The translations under genes and the position numbers were made by a program. Shown piece after piece: positions 1 to 9,600 of a stretch of DNA of 29,526 bases. The notes below the pieces were generated by a model, which saw nothing but the letters and a program-made list of their open reading frames with translations, made no database searches and had not been told where the DNA came from. The number at the start of each line of letters is the position of its first letter. Positions within the stretch are counted from its first letter, which is position 1. This DNA is from Chara braunii (lineage: Eukaryota; Streptophyta; Charophyceae; Charales; Characeae): contig BFEA01000015.1 in the NCBI GenBank assembly GCA_003427395.1, positions 547,797 through 577,322 of the forward strand, read 5' to 3'.

Positions 1-176
1 CTCTACAGTGGTGAGGGTCTGCTCACACAACAGACCCTAGATCAGCAGATCTGCAGAACTGCTGCTAGGGGCTGATCAAGATCTCAGCCCCCTCTCTCCT
101 TCAGCTGGCTTGCTGCAGCGAAGGCCAAGACCCTCCTGGTCTTGGTATACCTTGTGCCCTTGGAGACACCAAGGGC
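1..176. other. Run of five adjacent stem-loops
   Basis: Five perfect inverted repeats follow one another. They are GGGTCTG/CAGACCC (15-21, 31-37), CAGCAG/CTGCTG (43-48, 59-64), GGGGCTGA/TCAGCCCC (68-75, 84-91), CCAAGACC/GGTCTTGG (125-132, 138-145) and GCCCTTGG/CCAAGGGC (156-163, 169-176). The last two have five-base loops and lie ten bases apart. No coding frame is credible here. It may be part of an LTR or transposon end, or encode a structured RNA; the function is unknown. Confidence 0.6.
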
Positions 177-474
177 CAGGTATCACTTTTCCGTTCTCCC
201 TACTAACCCACTTTCTCTCCCTTTCTCTCTCTCCTCTTACTCATACCCCTCTCCCCACCCCACCTTTTCTCCCACCACCTAGTCTTTTACTCTCTATTCT
301 TCATTTATTTTCTTTTCTTTCCTCCTTTTTTTCTCTTTGCTTCTTGATCCCTCTCCACCTTTCTGCATCCCTCTCTCTCCCATTCTCTCACCCTCCTCTC
401 CCCCAACTACCACCACATCATCCCCCTACCTCCCACTTCCATTTTTTTCTCTCTCCTACCCGACGTTGCCACTT

Positions 475-821
475 GTACGCACCCTCGTACGAGTACGGAT
501 TCGTACTCTTATACTCGTACGCTACTCGTACGTTAGGGGCTCCGTACGAGTTTTTTTTTTTTTTTTTTCAATTTTAATCCGGTACTGTTTTTATTGTTTT
601 TCTCAAATTCTGTTAAGAATCTGAAGATGATGCTCGGCCAAATGTTGCTTGTTTCATGGTTTTACATCACATAGTTTTTTTTCGGATTTTTTTGATGACT
701 TTGTTTTTTTTTTTTTTTTTTTTTTTTTTCGTACGGGGGCGTACAAGACGTACAAGTTCCCGTACAGATCCCGTACATAAATAACCTGTACGTTTCGTAC
801 GGGAAGCCCCCATACGTGTAC
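475..821. promoter_or_regulatory. Dense GTAC motif cluster (two blocks)
   Basis: I count 15 GTAC tetramers in 347 bases: seven at 475-547 and eight at 731-821. Many sit in CGTACG palindromes, for example CTCGTACGAG at 484-493. About one or two would be expected by chance. GTAC is the core bound by SBP-domain transcription factors such as Chlamydomonas CRR1 and plant SPL7 (established knowledge). That this cluster is a binding array is inference. A T-rich segment separates the two blocks. Confidence 0.45.
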
Positions 822-1041
822 TCTATGCAACGTAGCTCCCACCCATTTCTCTCTCCTCTCCTTCACCTTTTCATCCCCCTTCCCCCCAACTTCGAAATTT
901 TCTGTTTTTTTTTTCCTTTTTTTTCTTATCTTCCCTTTATTTATATTTCCTCTCTTTTCCAAAAAAATCGAATTATCTTACTCCCCACCCTCTTTTCTGA
1001 TTCTTCTGAAAATTTGATTAGGTGTTAGTCTTTCTTGCTTT

Positions 1042-1337
1042 CGACACACGTTTTGACCCCGTGGGGGTAACGGAGTGCTGCCGAAATTTTCTGATTTTCT
1101 CTTACTTCGTCTTTTTCGGCACACTTCGACCCCATGGGGTTAACGAAATGTTGCCAAAATTTTCGAAAAATCAGATACCCCATCTCTCTCCACCTCCCCA
1201 CCCACTTATTTATTTTCTAAAATTTTTAATTTACGGCAGTTTGAAACCTAGTGTGCTTATCTTGGTCTCTCCTTTCCCCTTGGCACATTCTTAACCCCAT
1301 GGGGGGTAGGGAAATGCTGCCGAAAATTCTAAAAAAC
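1042..1337. repeat. Three diverged direct repeats of about 50 bp
   Basis: Similar units start near 1042, 1118 and 1281. Each contains a GACACA/GGCACA-like start, a CCCCATGGGG or CCCCGTGGGGG palindromic centre, then a variant of TAACGAAATGCTGCCGAAA and a run of TTTTC. Spacing is uneven (about 76 and 163 bases). They lie in the region that could be the 5' LTR of element 1. Confidence 0.55.
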
Positions 1338-1494
1338 TAAAGATTATTTCTCTCTTTATATTTTATTTTTTTATTTTTATTATTTATTTATTTCGTTATT
1401 TATTTTTATTTTTCTCTTGAAATCTCGCTGTTTATTTACTTTTCTCCCGCCTTCCCTCCCTATGCTTGCTATTTTATTTTCTTGATTAGGTCAC

Positions 1495-1512
1495 TGGTAT
1501 CCTACCCTAACC
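1495..1512 (+). other. Possible primer-binding site of element 1
   Basis: TGGTATCCTACCCTAACC begins with the seven bases TGGTATC shared by initiator-Met tRNA primer-binding sites in many plant Ty3/gypsy elements. It lies one base after a CA dinucleotide that could end an LTR, and upstream of gag. Only the first seven bases fit, so this is tentative. Confidence 0.3.
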
Positions 1513-1525
1513 ACTCAAACTTCAC

Positions 1526-1545
1526 TTAGGGTTTTCTTAGGGTTT
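1526..1545. promoter_or_regulatory. Two telo-box motifs
   Basis: TTAGGGTTT occurs at 1526-1534 and 1537-1545, followed by a degenerate ATAGGGTTC. Its reverse complement AAACCCTAA is the telo-box of plant promoters, bound by Myb-type telobox factors (established knowledge). Here the pair sits between the putative primer-binding site and gag, in the element's leader. It could be a regulatory site or a chance interstitial telomere-like repeat. Confidence 0.4.
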
Positions 1546-1747
1546 TTATAGGGTTCAGGGTTCTTCAAACCCCCCTACTTCCCCGTCCTCTTCGGGCACC
1601 CTGGACCCGAACCACCCCTCCCCCTTTGACGGCGCCTGCGCTAGCCTTGCTAGCGCCGTCCGCCGCTTTCTACCGCGGACCCCCCCTTACGCCGTCCGCG
1701 TACGCGGACCTCCTCTGGCCCCCTCCAGTCCGGTCCGTCACCTCCCC

Positions 1748-3793
1748 ATGGCCGACGATGTGTCACACGCCGCCGACGCGACGACGACCACGGCACCGGG
1801 CTCCACACCCGTGTCGGCGGTCCAGGGCCAGCAGCCCCTGGGGGCTTTGCACACCCTTCTCACCTCCCTCCTCGCGCCCATTCAGGCACAACTCGCGATC
1901 CTCGCGCCCTTACAGGCGCAGGTGGCGACCCTTGCCGCCGACGTGCAGCAACTCCAGGACGCTGCCTGTTCTTCATCTCCCGACTCTCTCTCTTCTTCTG
2001 GCTCCCTGTCCGCGACGGGGTGGCCACGGTGGAGCTTCCTCCTCCGCTGCCCCCCACCCGACCATCTTGGTGACCGTCCACGCCCCTAGCTCGACGGTCG
2101 TCACGAGTCAGGCCCTCACTCAGTCTACGGGCGCACCCGCCCAAATGTCGGTCACTATGGCCACGGGACCACAACCCGCTACCATGGTCTCAACTTTTTC
2201 GGGTGCCTCGCTTCTCCCTCCCCTTCGTACAACCACATCGCCACCTGGCTCTTCCCCCTCTGGGATGCCCCGCGCCGCTCGTGCGTCCACCTCCCCCACT
2301 CTTCCTCCTTCCACCCCTCGCACGATCTACGTCCAACGTCTCAAGGACGAGCTTGCCCAGTCCCGGGCCGACCTCGCCCTCTTACATCTTCAGCCACCCC
2401 CACCCTCATAGGTGGCCGCGCCTTCGGGCGCACCCCCTCCTTCCTCTACCCTTCCTTCCATGCAGGCTCGCTTCCCTCCCCCTGCACCCTATCCAGCCCC
2501 ATCCTACCTTCTTCATATTCCCGCGGTTGCTGCGACCTCTTTTACCGCAGCTCCCTCGCAGACTCTCGTTCTTGCCCCCACTGCTCCACCATGCGGCCCG
2601 GGCACACAGTCAGCTGCGCCCCTTTCTCCAGGACTTGCGCTGACTTACTCAGTCGTGGCACAGACCCCTGCTCCTCGATCCCCTCGCCGCCAAAATGGTG
2701 GCGTACCACTCGTCCGCTTGACGGACATTGCCTTGTATGACGGTACAGGCATACGTGTGTCTCGGTGGCTACAGTCTGCCACCCGCACCCTCCAGCTCAT
2801 GGGCGCCCCACCTGACACGCGGGTGGGTCACCTCAGTCGCGTGGCGGTCCTTTTAACGCCTGGGAGGATTTCTACGCTTACTCCCTTCATGCGGGTCGGA
2901 CTCTGACCTTCATGGATTTCCAATCGTTCCTCGAGGATCGCTTCGGAGCCCGATATAACGTGACTGATGCCTTCGAGCGTGTCGTCACTACACGCTGGTC
3001 GGACTCTGGTGGCGCTGCCGGCCTGGATCGCCACATCCAGGTCTTCAAGGACGCCCGCCTCATTTGTGATGTGGCGTTCCTCCCCGAGGCTACCCTTATC
3101 GATCGTTTCTTGGCCAACCTTCCGCTCGAGTACCGCTCTGAGTTATGGTGGTACGAGTTCACATCGGCCCCGCAGGCTTACGAGGCCGCCAGGGACCATC
3201 AACGGATGCGGGTCCGTCTTCACCTCGCCTCCTCCTCCCAGCCTCAGCGCACAGGTTACGCCTCCTCCTCCTCTCACGACACTTCCCAGCACCGTTTCCT
3301 TTTTCGCGGTCGCCCTCGCCGTTCCGCGCAGCAGGGCCGCCACTTCTCGCGCCGCTTCAGTGCGCTCGAGTATGGTGAGCAGGACGCAAGTGCCCCGCTG
3401 TCGCAAGAGGGTGACCATAGCGACGACCTCGACCTCGGCGAGGCCGTCCACCACCACCTGGAGGACTCTACTCTCCCTATCACCGAGCGCCTCCAGCTCA
3501 TCCTCTCCGCCCTCTCCCGGGCACGTAGCCGCCCTGGTCACGCTGGCGCGTCGCCCCCCGAGGTCCCTCAACAGGACCTCCCTCAGGGCTTTGTCCCTCC
3601 TCACGGTGTCCTTTCCGTTGAGGAGCGCGCGGCTATTTTGGGTCGGCGTGGGTGCTTGCGCTGCCGCCAGGACGGTCATACCTCCTCGCGGTGCCCTTAT
3701 ACCACCGCCCTCGACCGCCACTACGCTAACCTTTCCCGCCAGCGTCGTGCTCAGTCCCCCCCCGGCGCCTCTCATCCCCGCGGCGCCTCCTAG
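1748..3793 (+). pseudogene. gag: gag polyprotein, element 1 (frameshifted)
   Basis: Gag packages the element RNA in virus-like particles. The start is the ATG at 1748 (context CCCATGGCC). The first about 110 codons are Ala/Gln-rich with a possible coiled coil (LAPIQAQLAILAPLQAQVAT). The frame then shifts near 2060 into a Pro/Ser-rich linker, meets a TAG at 2409, and shifts back near 2850. From there a capsid-like region (2855-3250) reads WEDFYAY, then FLEDRFG, then LDRHIQVFKDARL. A CCHC zinc knuckle (CLRC-x4-H-x4-C pattern) lies at 3653-3694. The final stop is TAG at 3791. Protease follows in a different frame. Confidence 0.75.
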
Positions 3794-3798
3794 CCACG

Positions 3799-4583
3799 GT
3801 GCAGTGTACACCTGTGCCCTCCTCAGTAGCCGGCTCCCCGACATCCCCGTCACGGTTTGCCCCTCTCGCTACTGGAGTTGAGGTCTCGCAGGACCCGACA
3901 AAGTGTACTCAGCTCTCTGTCGCAGTACCGTTTGCGTCTCCGCAGACCACCATCTCCCCTTGTACCCCTCCGCGACTACCGACGCGCCGAGCCATTCGCT
4001 CAGCCCGTTGCAGCGAGCAGCTCGCTACTCGCAAGGACGTTGTGTCCTCTCTTTTGGACTTGAGCATGCTTCAGGCTCGTCAGGAGCGACTCACCCTCCA
4101 TGTCGCTACACTGCGTCGCCTTCTCACCATCCTCCCTGACCCTGATCGCACCCTCCCGATCATTCCAGTACGACTGGGGACCTCCACGAGGGTGTACTTT
4201 GCGCTGCGGGATTCCGGTTCTCAGGGCGACTTCATTCACCCACGTGTGGTGAAAGAAGCCGGCTTACCCACGACAGGGTCTCCGACTCCCATCTCCGTCA
4301 CCCTAGGGGATGACAAGACCCAGCGCTTCTTCGATCGAACGGTCACTGACCTTCCTTTCTTCCTCACTCTCGAGCCGACTGATGGTCCCGAGGCGTCTCG
4401 TCGCCACCGACGAGGTATGATTTCATTCTCGGCACTCCGTGGTCTGGTCGGTTCCGCAGCACCGAGGCCGATTGGGCGACCAACACTCTCGTTCTCAAAA
4501 CGAAGTGTGGACAGCTGTATCGCGTACCTTTCATAGGTACCACCGCGACACCACACCCTGATCCTCCTCCCCCGAAGCCTTCC
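3799..4583 (+). pseudogene. Retropepsin (aspartic protease) region, element 1
   Basis: This protease would cleave the Gag-Pol polyprotein. The active-site motif DSG is at 4210-4218, in the context ALRDSGSQGDFI. The second conserved part, YDFILGTPW, begins at 4416 (ILG at 4425-4433) but in another frame, so a one-base indel lies between about 4380 and 4415. The frame before the domain (3799-4140) is poorly conserved. It starts eight bases after the gag stop and in a different frame, which could reflect a normal gag-pol boundary or decay. Confidence 0.7.
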
Positions 4584-5548
4584 GTGCCCACACCATTTCC
4601 TTCTATCATTGTCACCTCGCCTCGGCAGTTCGCCCACTTTATCCGTCAGGACGACGTCACCTTCTCTGTGGTGAACGTGACGGATCTCTTATACTATGAT
4701 CCACCCTGTCCGGATGCCGAGCTCATCCCTTTGGAGCCATATCCTCCTTCTATCTCCATGGCTCCCATCTCTACTTCCCACCCTCCACCGTCCGTCGAGT
4801 CCACCCCGTCGTCGCGCACTGACGCTGCCGCTGAGGAACTCGCACGATATACGGCTGACCTAGAGCCCGCAGTTCGTGACCTCATTCGAGAGTACCACGC
4901 GCTGGCATCCCACCGATGCGCGACGTCGAGCATTCCATCTAACTTGTGCCTGACTATCGTGTTCACCACCAGGCACCCTACAGACTCTCGATCCCCAAGG
5001 CCACCGAACCCAAGCGTCAGCTTGAGGAGCTCTTCAGACTGGGTTTCGTTAAACCCAGCAACTCCCCGTGGGGTGCACACGTCCTCTTTGCTCGCAAAGC
5101 GGATGAAACTCTCCGTCTCTGCATCGATTATCGTGGTCTCAGCCGCTACACGGTTAAGAACAGCTACCCCATGCCTCGTTCCGATGAGCTGTTCGACCCC
5201 CTAGCAGGCAACCGCTTCTTTACGAAGATTGATCTTCGTAGCGATTACCATCAGATCCGCGTCGCTGCAGCGGACCAGCCGAAGACAGCGTTCCGATCGC
5301 GCTTCGGCCACTATGAGTTTACAGTGATGCCATTCGGCCTCACCAATGCACCCACTACCTTCCAGAGGGCGATGAACGACATCTTCAGGGACATTCTGGA
5401 GCAGAACGTTCTCGTCTACCTCGACGATATCCTGGTCTACAGTCGTACCCTTGAGGAGCACCTCAGACACCTCTGCGACGTCCTTGACCGCTAGCGCAGA
5501 CATGGCTTCTACACCAAGCTGAGCAAGTGCCGCTTTGCCCAACACAAA
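4584..5548 (+). pseudogene. pol: Reverse transcriptase, element 1
   Basis: RT copies the element RNA into DNA. After a linker in one frame (to about 4940), the domain continues in another: [19 protein letters not shown], then [52 protein letters not shown], and the catalytic box YLDDILVYS with YLDD at 5417-5428. These are the standard Ty3/gypsy RT blocks in order, with both catalytic Asp residues kept. A TAG at 5492 interrupts the frame just before GFYTKLSKCRFA. It is explained by one C-to-T change from CAG. Confidence 0.85.
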
Positions 5549-6360
5549 GTGAATTTCTTAGGACACTACGTGTCTGACCAGGGTCTCCACATGGACGACG
5601 CGAAGATCACTGCTATTGCGGAGTGGCCCGTCCCTACATCCGCCCAACAGCTTCACAACTTTCTAGGCCTTACCAGCTACTATAGTAATTTCATCCAGAG
5701 ATACGCTAGGTATTCCTACGTCCTTACCTCCACGCTCCTCTGGAAAAACCCACCCTGGGCTTGGACACCCCTCCACGAGGATGCCTTCCGAGCCCTCAAG
5801 AAGGCGGTGACATGCGCACCGGTTCTTCACCTACCTGATTTTGACCGCCCTTTTATCCTTACCACCGATGCGTCAGACTTTGCTATAGGAGCAGTGCTTT
5901 CTCAGATTTTCCCCTACTCTCCTGATTCCTCTCATCCTCATATCCCTCGCTTACCACCACCTACCCCTACCACTGCTTCCCGACTGACGCCTACTCGTCC
6001 AGCTACTAACGAGCCTTCTATTGACTATTCTCCTACCATCGCCGAGGACGACACTGTCGAGTCTCGCTCAGGTAATTGTTCGATAGCTTTCCACTCCCGT
6101 CAGCTTCTGCCCGCCGAGATAAACTACACCGCTGATGAACGTGAGGTTCTCGCAGTAGTTTATACCGCTCGACATTGGCGTCACTACCTGCACTGGGCAC
6201 CTTTCACAGTGCGCACGGACAACTCTGTTGTCTAGGCTTTTCTGACAAAACCGAAGCTCAATCCTCGAGAGGCTCGCTGGTGGCGCGACCTATCCGAGTT
6301 TAGTTTCACCACTGAGCACATCAAGGGTGAGACTAATCGGGTCGCAGATGCCTTATCTCG
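5549..6360 (+). pseudogene. RNase H domain, element 1, with a low-complexity insertion
   Basis: RNase H removes the RNA strand of the RNA:DNA hybrid. The RT connection (FLGLTSYYSNFI) leads to the first catalytic Asp in TTDASDF (codon at 5867), the Glu in TADEREVLAVVY and the last Asp in VRTDN. Between VLSQI and CSIAFHSRQL lies a 56-residue Pro/Ser/Thr-rich segment (5909-6076) that family members normally lack. It is in frame. TAG at 6233 (probably from CAG) interrupts before AFLTKPKLNPREARWW, which continues to VADALSR. Confidence 0.8.
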
Positions 6361-7722
6361 GGGCCCTGACCACGACCAGGAGCAGATCCAGCTCTCTTCC
6401 ATCTTGGTCACCACCGTCCACCACCCGGTGATTGACGAGTTTCGCACTCAGTACCGCCGCTGCCCCGACTATCGCGACATCCACGCGACCCTTCGGAGTG
6501 GCAAGACCGTCCCGAACTACTCTCTCGGGGACAACGGTCTCATGTACTGGCACGGTTCACAGGGCACCAGAGAGCCCCGTATTTGAGTTCCCTACACTGG
6601 ACAACTACGTGTCCGAGCAGTAGCAGAGTTCCATGACCAGGCAGCCGCCGGTCATATGGGCTTCCACAAGACGTTGGCTCGTGTGAGCCGCTTGTACGTC
6701 TGGCCGAAGCGCAAGGACTACGTCACAGAGTGTCTCACCTGTCAGGAGGTGAACAGTGCGAACCACCTTCCTTATGGTTTGCTCCAGCCTCTTCCTATTC
6801 CTGAGGGTCGTTAGCAGTCCATCTCGATGGACTTTATCGGTCCTCTTCGACCTCCGACCCCCCGTGGTCATGATGCTATCCTGGTTGTCGTCGACCGCTT
6901 CACGAAGCGTGCACGCTTTGTTCCGTGCCGCTATGCCATCAGTGCACGTGAGGTCGCTGACATCGAGTCGTGTGTGACCACGACTTACCTTTGAGCATCA
7001 TATCTGACCGTGACCCGCGCTTCACCAGCCAACTCTGGCGATGGCTCCACGAGGTGTACGACACCCAACTCCGCTTCTACTCGTCTTACCATCCTCAGAC
7101 TGATGGTCAGACCGAGGTCACGAACAGGACCCTCGGAGATATTCTCTGAAAGATTGTTCGTTACGACCAGCAGTGGGATCTCCATCTTGCCCACGCGAAG
7201 ATAACCTACAACCACGTCGTCTCGCGAGCCACGAGGATGTCGCCTTACTATTGCGACCTCGACTATCACCCTCGTGTTCCCGCGGACTTCCTTCGACCGT
7301 CACATATGCACCCCGACACGAGTTGTCCCGCGCTGGATGATTGGGTTGCATACATGACGTCGATCATGAAGATCGCACATGAGCACATAGCCGCTTCCTA
7401 GACTCGCATGGCAGCACGTGCGAACCGATCGAGGATGAATCATCCATTCAAAGTCGGTGATGATGTGCTTATCGACGCCCGCTACTTACAGCTCGAAGTG
7501 GATACGCTTCGCAAGTTTCGGTGTCGCTTCTTTGGTCCATGCCGCATTCTCTAGGTCATCGGTTCTGATACGGCATCTAGCCCGGTCAGTTTCCGTGTGA
7601 AGCTGCCCAACTACCTATGCCAGGCTCGTGTGCACGATGTCTACCACGTCTCGTTACTGCGTCCTTACCGCAGACCGTCTGAGCGTTTCGCTGGATGACC
7701 ATACGAGCGCCCTCCACCCATC
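6361..7722 (+). pseudogene. Integrase, element 1 (DDE core intact, stops present)
   Basis: Integrase inserts the DNA copy. The HHCC zinc region is readable (GHMGFHKT, then ECLTCQEV). The core has Asp in SMDFIG (codon 6830), Asp in SDRDPRF (codon 7006) and Glu in GQTEVTNR (codon 7114). The last two are 36 codons apart, matching D-x35-E. A frameshift lies at about 6960-6990. Stops at 6584, 6812, 7147, 7399, 7552 and 7696 interrupt otherwise recognisable sequence, for example VHDVYHVSLLRPY near the C-terminus. All six stops can come from a single transition. Confidence 0.85.
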
Positions 7723-8071
7723 ATGGTGGACGGCCACGAGGAGTTCCTCATTTCAGACATCATTGGTCGCCGAGTCACCGACGACCATGTCGAGTATCTC
7801 GTACATTGGAAGGGTTACCCTGATGAGGAGGCTACCTGGGAGCCCCTCGAGCACTTGCAGCACGCTCGCATGTTGGTGCGTGCCTATGACCGTGCTCATG
7901 GTGCTGGGTCGACTGGCCCCCCTCATCCCATTGACCCTCCTCCTTTCTTCCTCGACTGAGGAGACCGCTGAAGTCGAGCCTGCCCCTTCTGAGGCAGACC
8001 TTCAGCAGCAGCCGGATGCTTCTGAGCGTCCACAACGCACTCATCGTCGTCCTGCTCGATACGACGATTGA
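7723..8071 (+). pseudogene. Chromodomain and C-terminal tail of pol, element 1
   Basis: FLISDIIGRRVTDDHVEYLV followed by HWKGYPDEEATWEPLEHLQ (about 7741-7896) is a canonical chromodomain, with the aromatic Tyr/Trp positions and the WKGY..E.TWEP signature. In chromoviruses this domain is thought to steer integration to marked chromatin (established knowledge). The frame ends with TGA at 7957. An acidic to Arg-rich tail ending RRPARYDD continues in another frame to a stop at 8069-8071, so a small indel near 7955 is likely. Confidence 0.85.
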
Positions 8072-9600
8072 CTCTGACTTACCTTCCCACGTCTTTGACT
8101 TCTCAGTACTCCATCCACTCCAGTTTTGCTACTTCAGCTCATCGACGTTGCGGCTCTTCCTCGACGGCATTCCGGACTTGTCATCATGGACGTCATCGAC
8201 AGCTTCATGGACTTCGCCACGATCAGCTTTGTCTACTTCAGACGTCATCACTCTCTTACCACTTTACCCTGTACAGTACCCTTGTTGTGTCGCATGATGG
8301 TCTCCCTTTAGCCGGGTTCCTATGAGTTGGGCTCTCCCTTGGTATACACATAGGCATCGGGACCGAAGCGTTGCCCTGACTTCCTATCTTACGGATCTAG
8401 CTCCGACTTCCCTCCCTTTAGGAGTCATTTGCATGATTCCCTTACCCATCACCTTGCTACCCTCTGCCGGCCCTCACGCCCTAGTTAGGCAGCCTCGCAT
8501 GCTTCATCTAGGTGCGCCCAGTATACCAGGCTCCCTTGTTCCCTTGCATGGTCGACCCTCCATAGCGGTCACCCTTTTAGTCGAGCATTACCCGCCCCGA
8601 TGGTCTATCTGTTAGGGTCATTGGTTTTGTTCGCTCCCAGTTCCCTACCCTCATTGAGCCTGATGACATGTGTTCCCCCTGTCACTATGTGTGGATGCCC
8701 TTACGAGTTTTCGACCCCTAGGCTGCATTCACCACCCTCAGAGACCATCCCACCCTTTGGTTTGCAACACACTTCTCCTGTGACATATGGTTGTCTTGTT
8801 GTTGCTTGTTGCTCTCAGACTGAGGCCACTGCCTCTGACATTTCTAGGATTTAGTTGTTCTGCTTTTGCTGTTCTTAGGACTTATATACTAGTCAGCTCT
8901 CCCAGACTGAGGCCACTGCCTCCAACATTCTAGGATCTAGGTGTCATTACTTTTTGCTTTCCTATGACATGTATGCTAGTTAGTTGCTTCAACTTTCCTA
9001 GGACATGTATGCAAGTTAGTTGCTTCTGCTTTCACTTAGGCTGTTAGCTGTGACATTGTTGTTTTGTGACATTTTATATCCTAGGTTGCATCGCACGGAC
9101 TCAGCATGGAGCTTGCTCCGCATCCTAGACTACTCAGGTTTTCTTTTTTCTTTGGTAGAGTTCCGCTTCTTGGCGGAAGCGTGCTTGTATCTAGGTCATC
9201 CATCACAGGCCGAGGATCGTGTAGCGGACCTCTGGTTGGCCTGTGAGACCAGCCCCTTGGCCTGTTCTCACAGGCCTGTGTTCTATTCGAGGCAGTCCAG
9301 TTCACGCCGGTAACTCTGTCGGTACCAGCCAGTCCAGTCCAGTCCCGTCAGTCCGCTGGGATATACCCCAGTTGTTATCTATATTCTGTCTCATTCTACA
9401 TTCGCACAGTTTTGGAGTACGTGCGCTGGAGTCTTGCGTGGGAGCTGCGTTGTGCCATCTCGCTCCTCCCTCATCCTCCATCTCCATCATCATCCCAGGC
9501 GGAGCACCACACCTGGTGGGTTCGCTACAGAAGGAAACGATGGAGATTTTCGAGAAACTCGTATAGATAGAACATATCATTATGTAATCTATGTGAAACA
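8072..9600. other. Non-coding region after element 1
   Basis: No credible gene. The DNA is T-rich with frequent CTAG. It holds two pairs of short direct repeats (8813-9026) and a hairpin with a 10-bp perfect stem, GGCCTGTGAG at 9238-9247 and CTCACAGGCC at 9267-9276. It may contain the 3' untranslated region or 3' LTR of element 1, but I saw no match to 1-1494. Confidence 0.4.
8813..9026. repeat. Two sets of short direct repeats
   Basis: CAGACTGAGGCCACTGCCTC plus a diverged TCTAGGATYTAG tail occurs at about 8816-8854 and 8902-8940. A second unit, CCTAKGACATGTATGC followed by AGTTAGTTGCTTC, occurs at about 8961-8990 and 8997-9027 (period about 37). Repeats like these are common in LTR U3 regions; here the role is unknown. 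Confidence 0.65.

Larger units (their letters stand above)
177..1494. other. Pyrimidine-rich non-coding region, possible 5' LTR/leader of element 1
   Basis: This stretch is dominated by C/T runs, two long T tracts (about 552-569 and 703-729) and A/T-rich blocks. Open frames exist only as Pro/Ser/Leu- or Lys-rich translations of the low-complexity DNA, so no gene is called. It lies just upstream of a primer-binding-site-like sequence and a gag frame, so part of it could be the 5' LTR of the downstream Ty3/gypsy element. I could not find a matching 3' copy after position 8071, so LTR status is unproven. Confidence 0.4.
1495..8071 (+). mobile_element. Ty3/gypsy retrotransposon 1 (chromodomain-bearing, decayed)
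   Basis: The order gag, protease, RT, RNase H, integrase, chromodomain is that of Ty3/gypsy chromoviruses. The coding part runs from about 1748 to 8071 in GC- and CpG-rich DNA, unlike the flanks. The reading frame moves among all three frames (shifts near 2060, 2850, 4400, 4940, 6970 and 7955). In-frame stops occur at 2409, 5492, 6233, 6584, 6812, 7147, 7399, 7552 and 7696. The catalytic motifs are still readable, so decay looks fairly recent. LTR pair, polypurine tract and target-site duplication were not found, so the outer limits are unknown. Confidence 0.85.

Noticed and set aside
110-1294. Several Pro/Ser/Phe-rich open frames
   Set aside because: They translate pyrimidine runs and T tracts, have no domain or conserved start, and overlap non-coding repeats.
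8072-9600. 3' LTR of element 1
   Set aside because: No stretch matching 1-1494 was seen by eye. A self dot-plot would be decisive.
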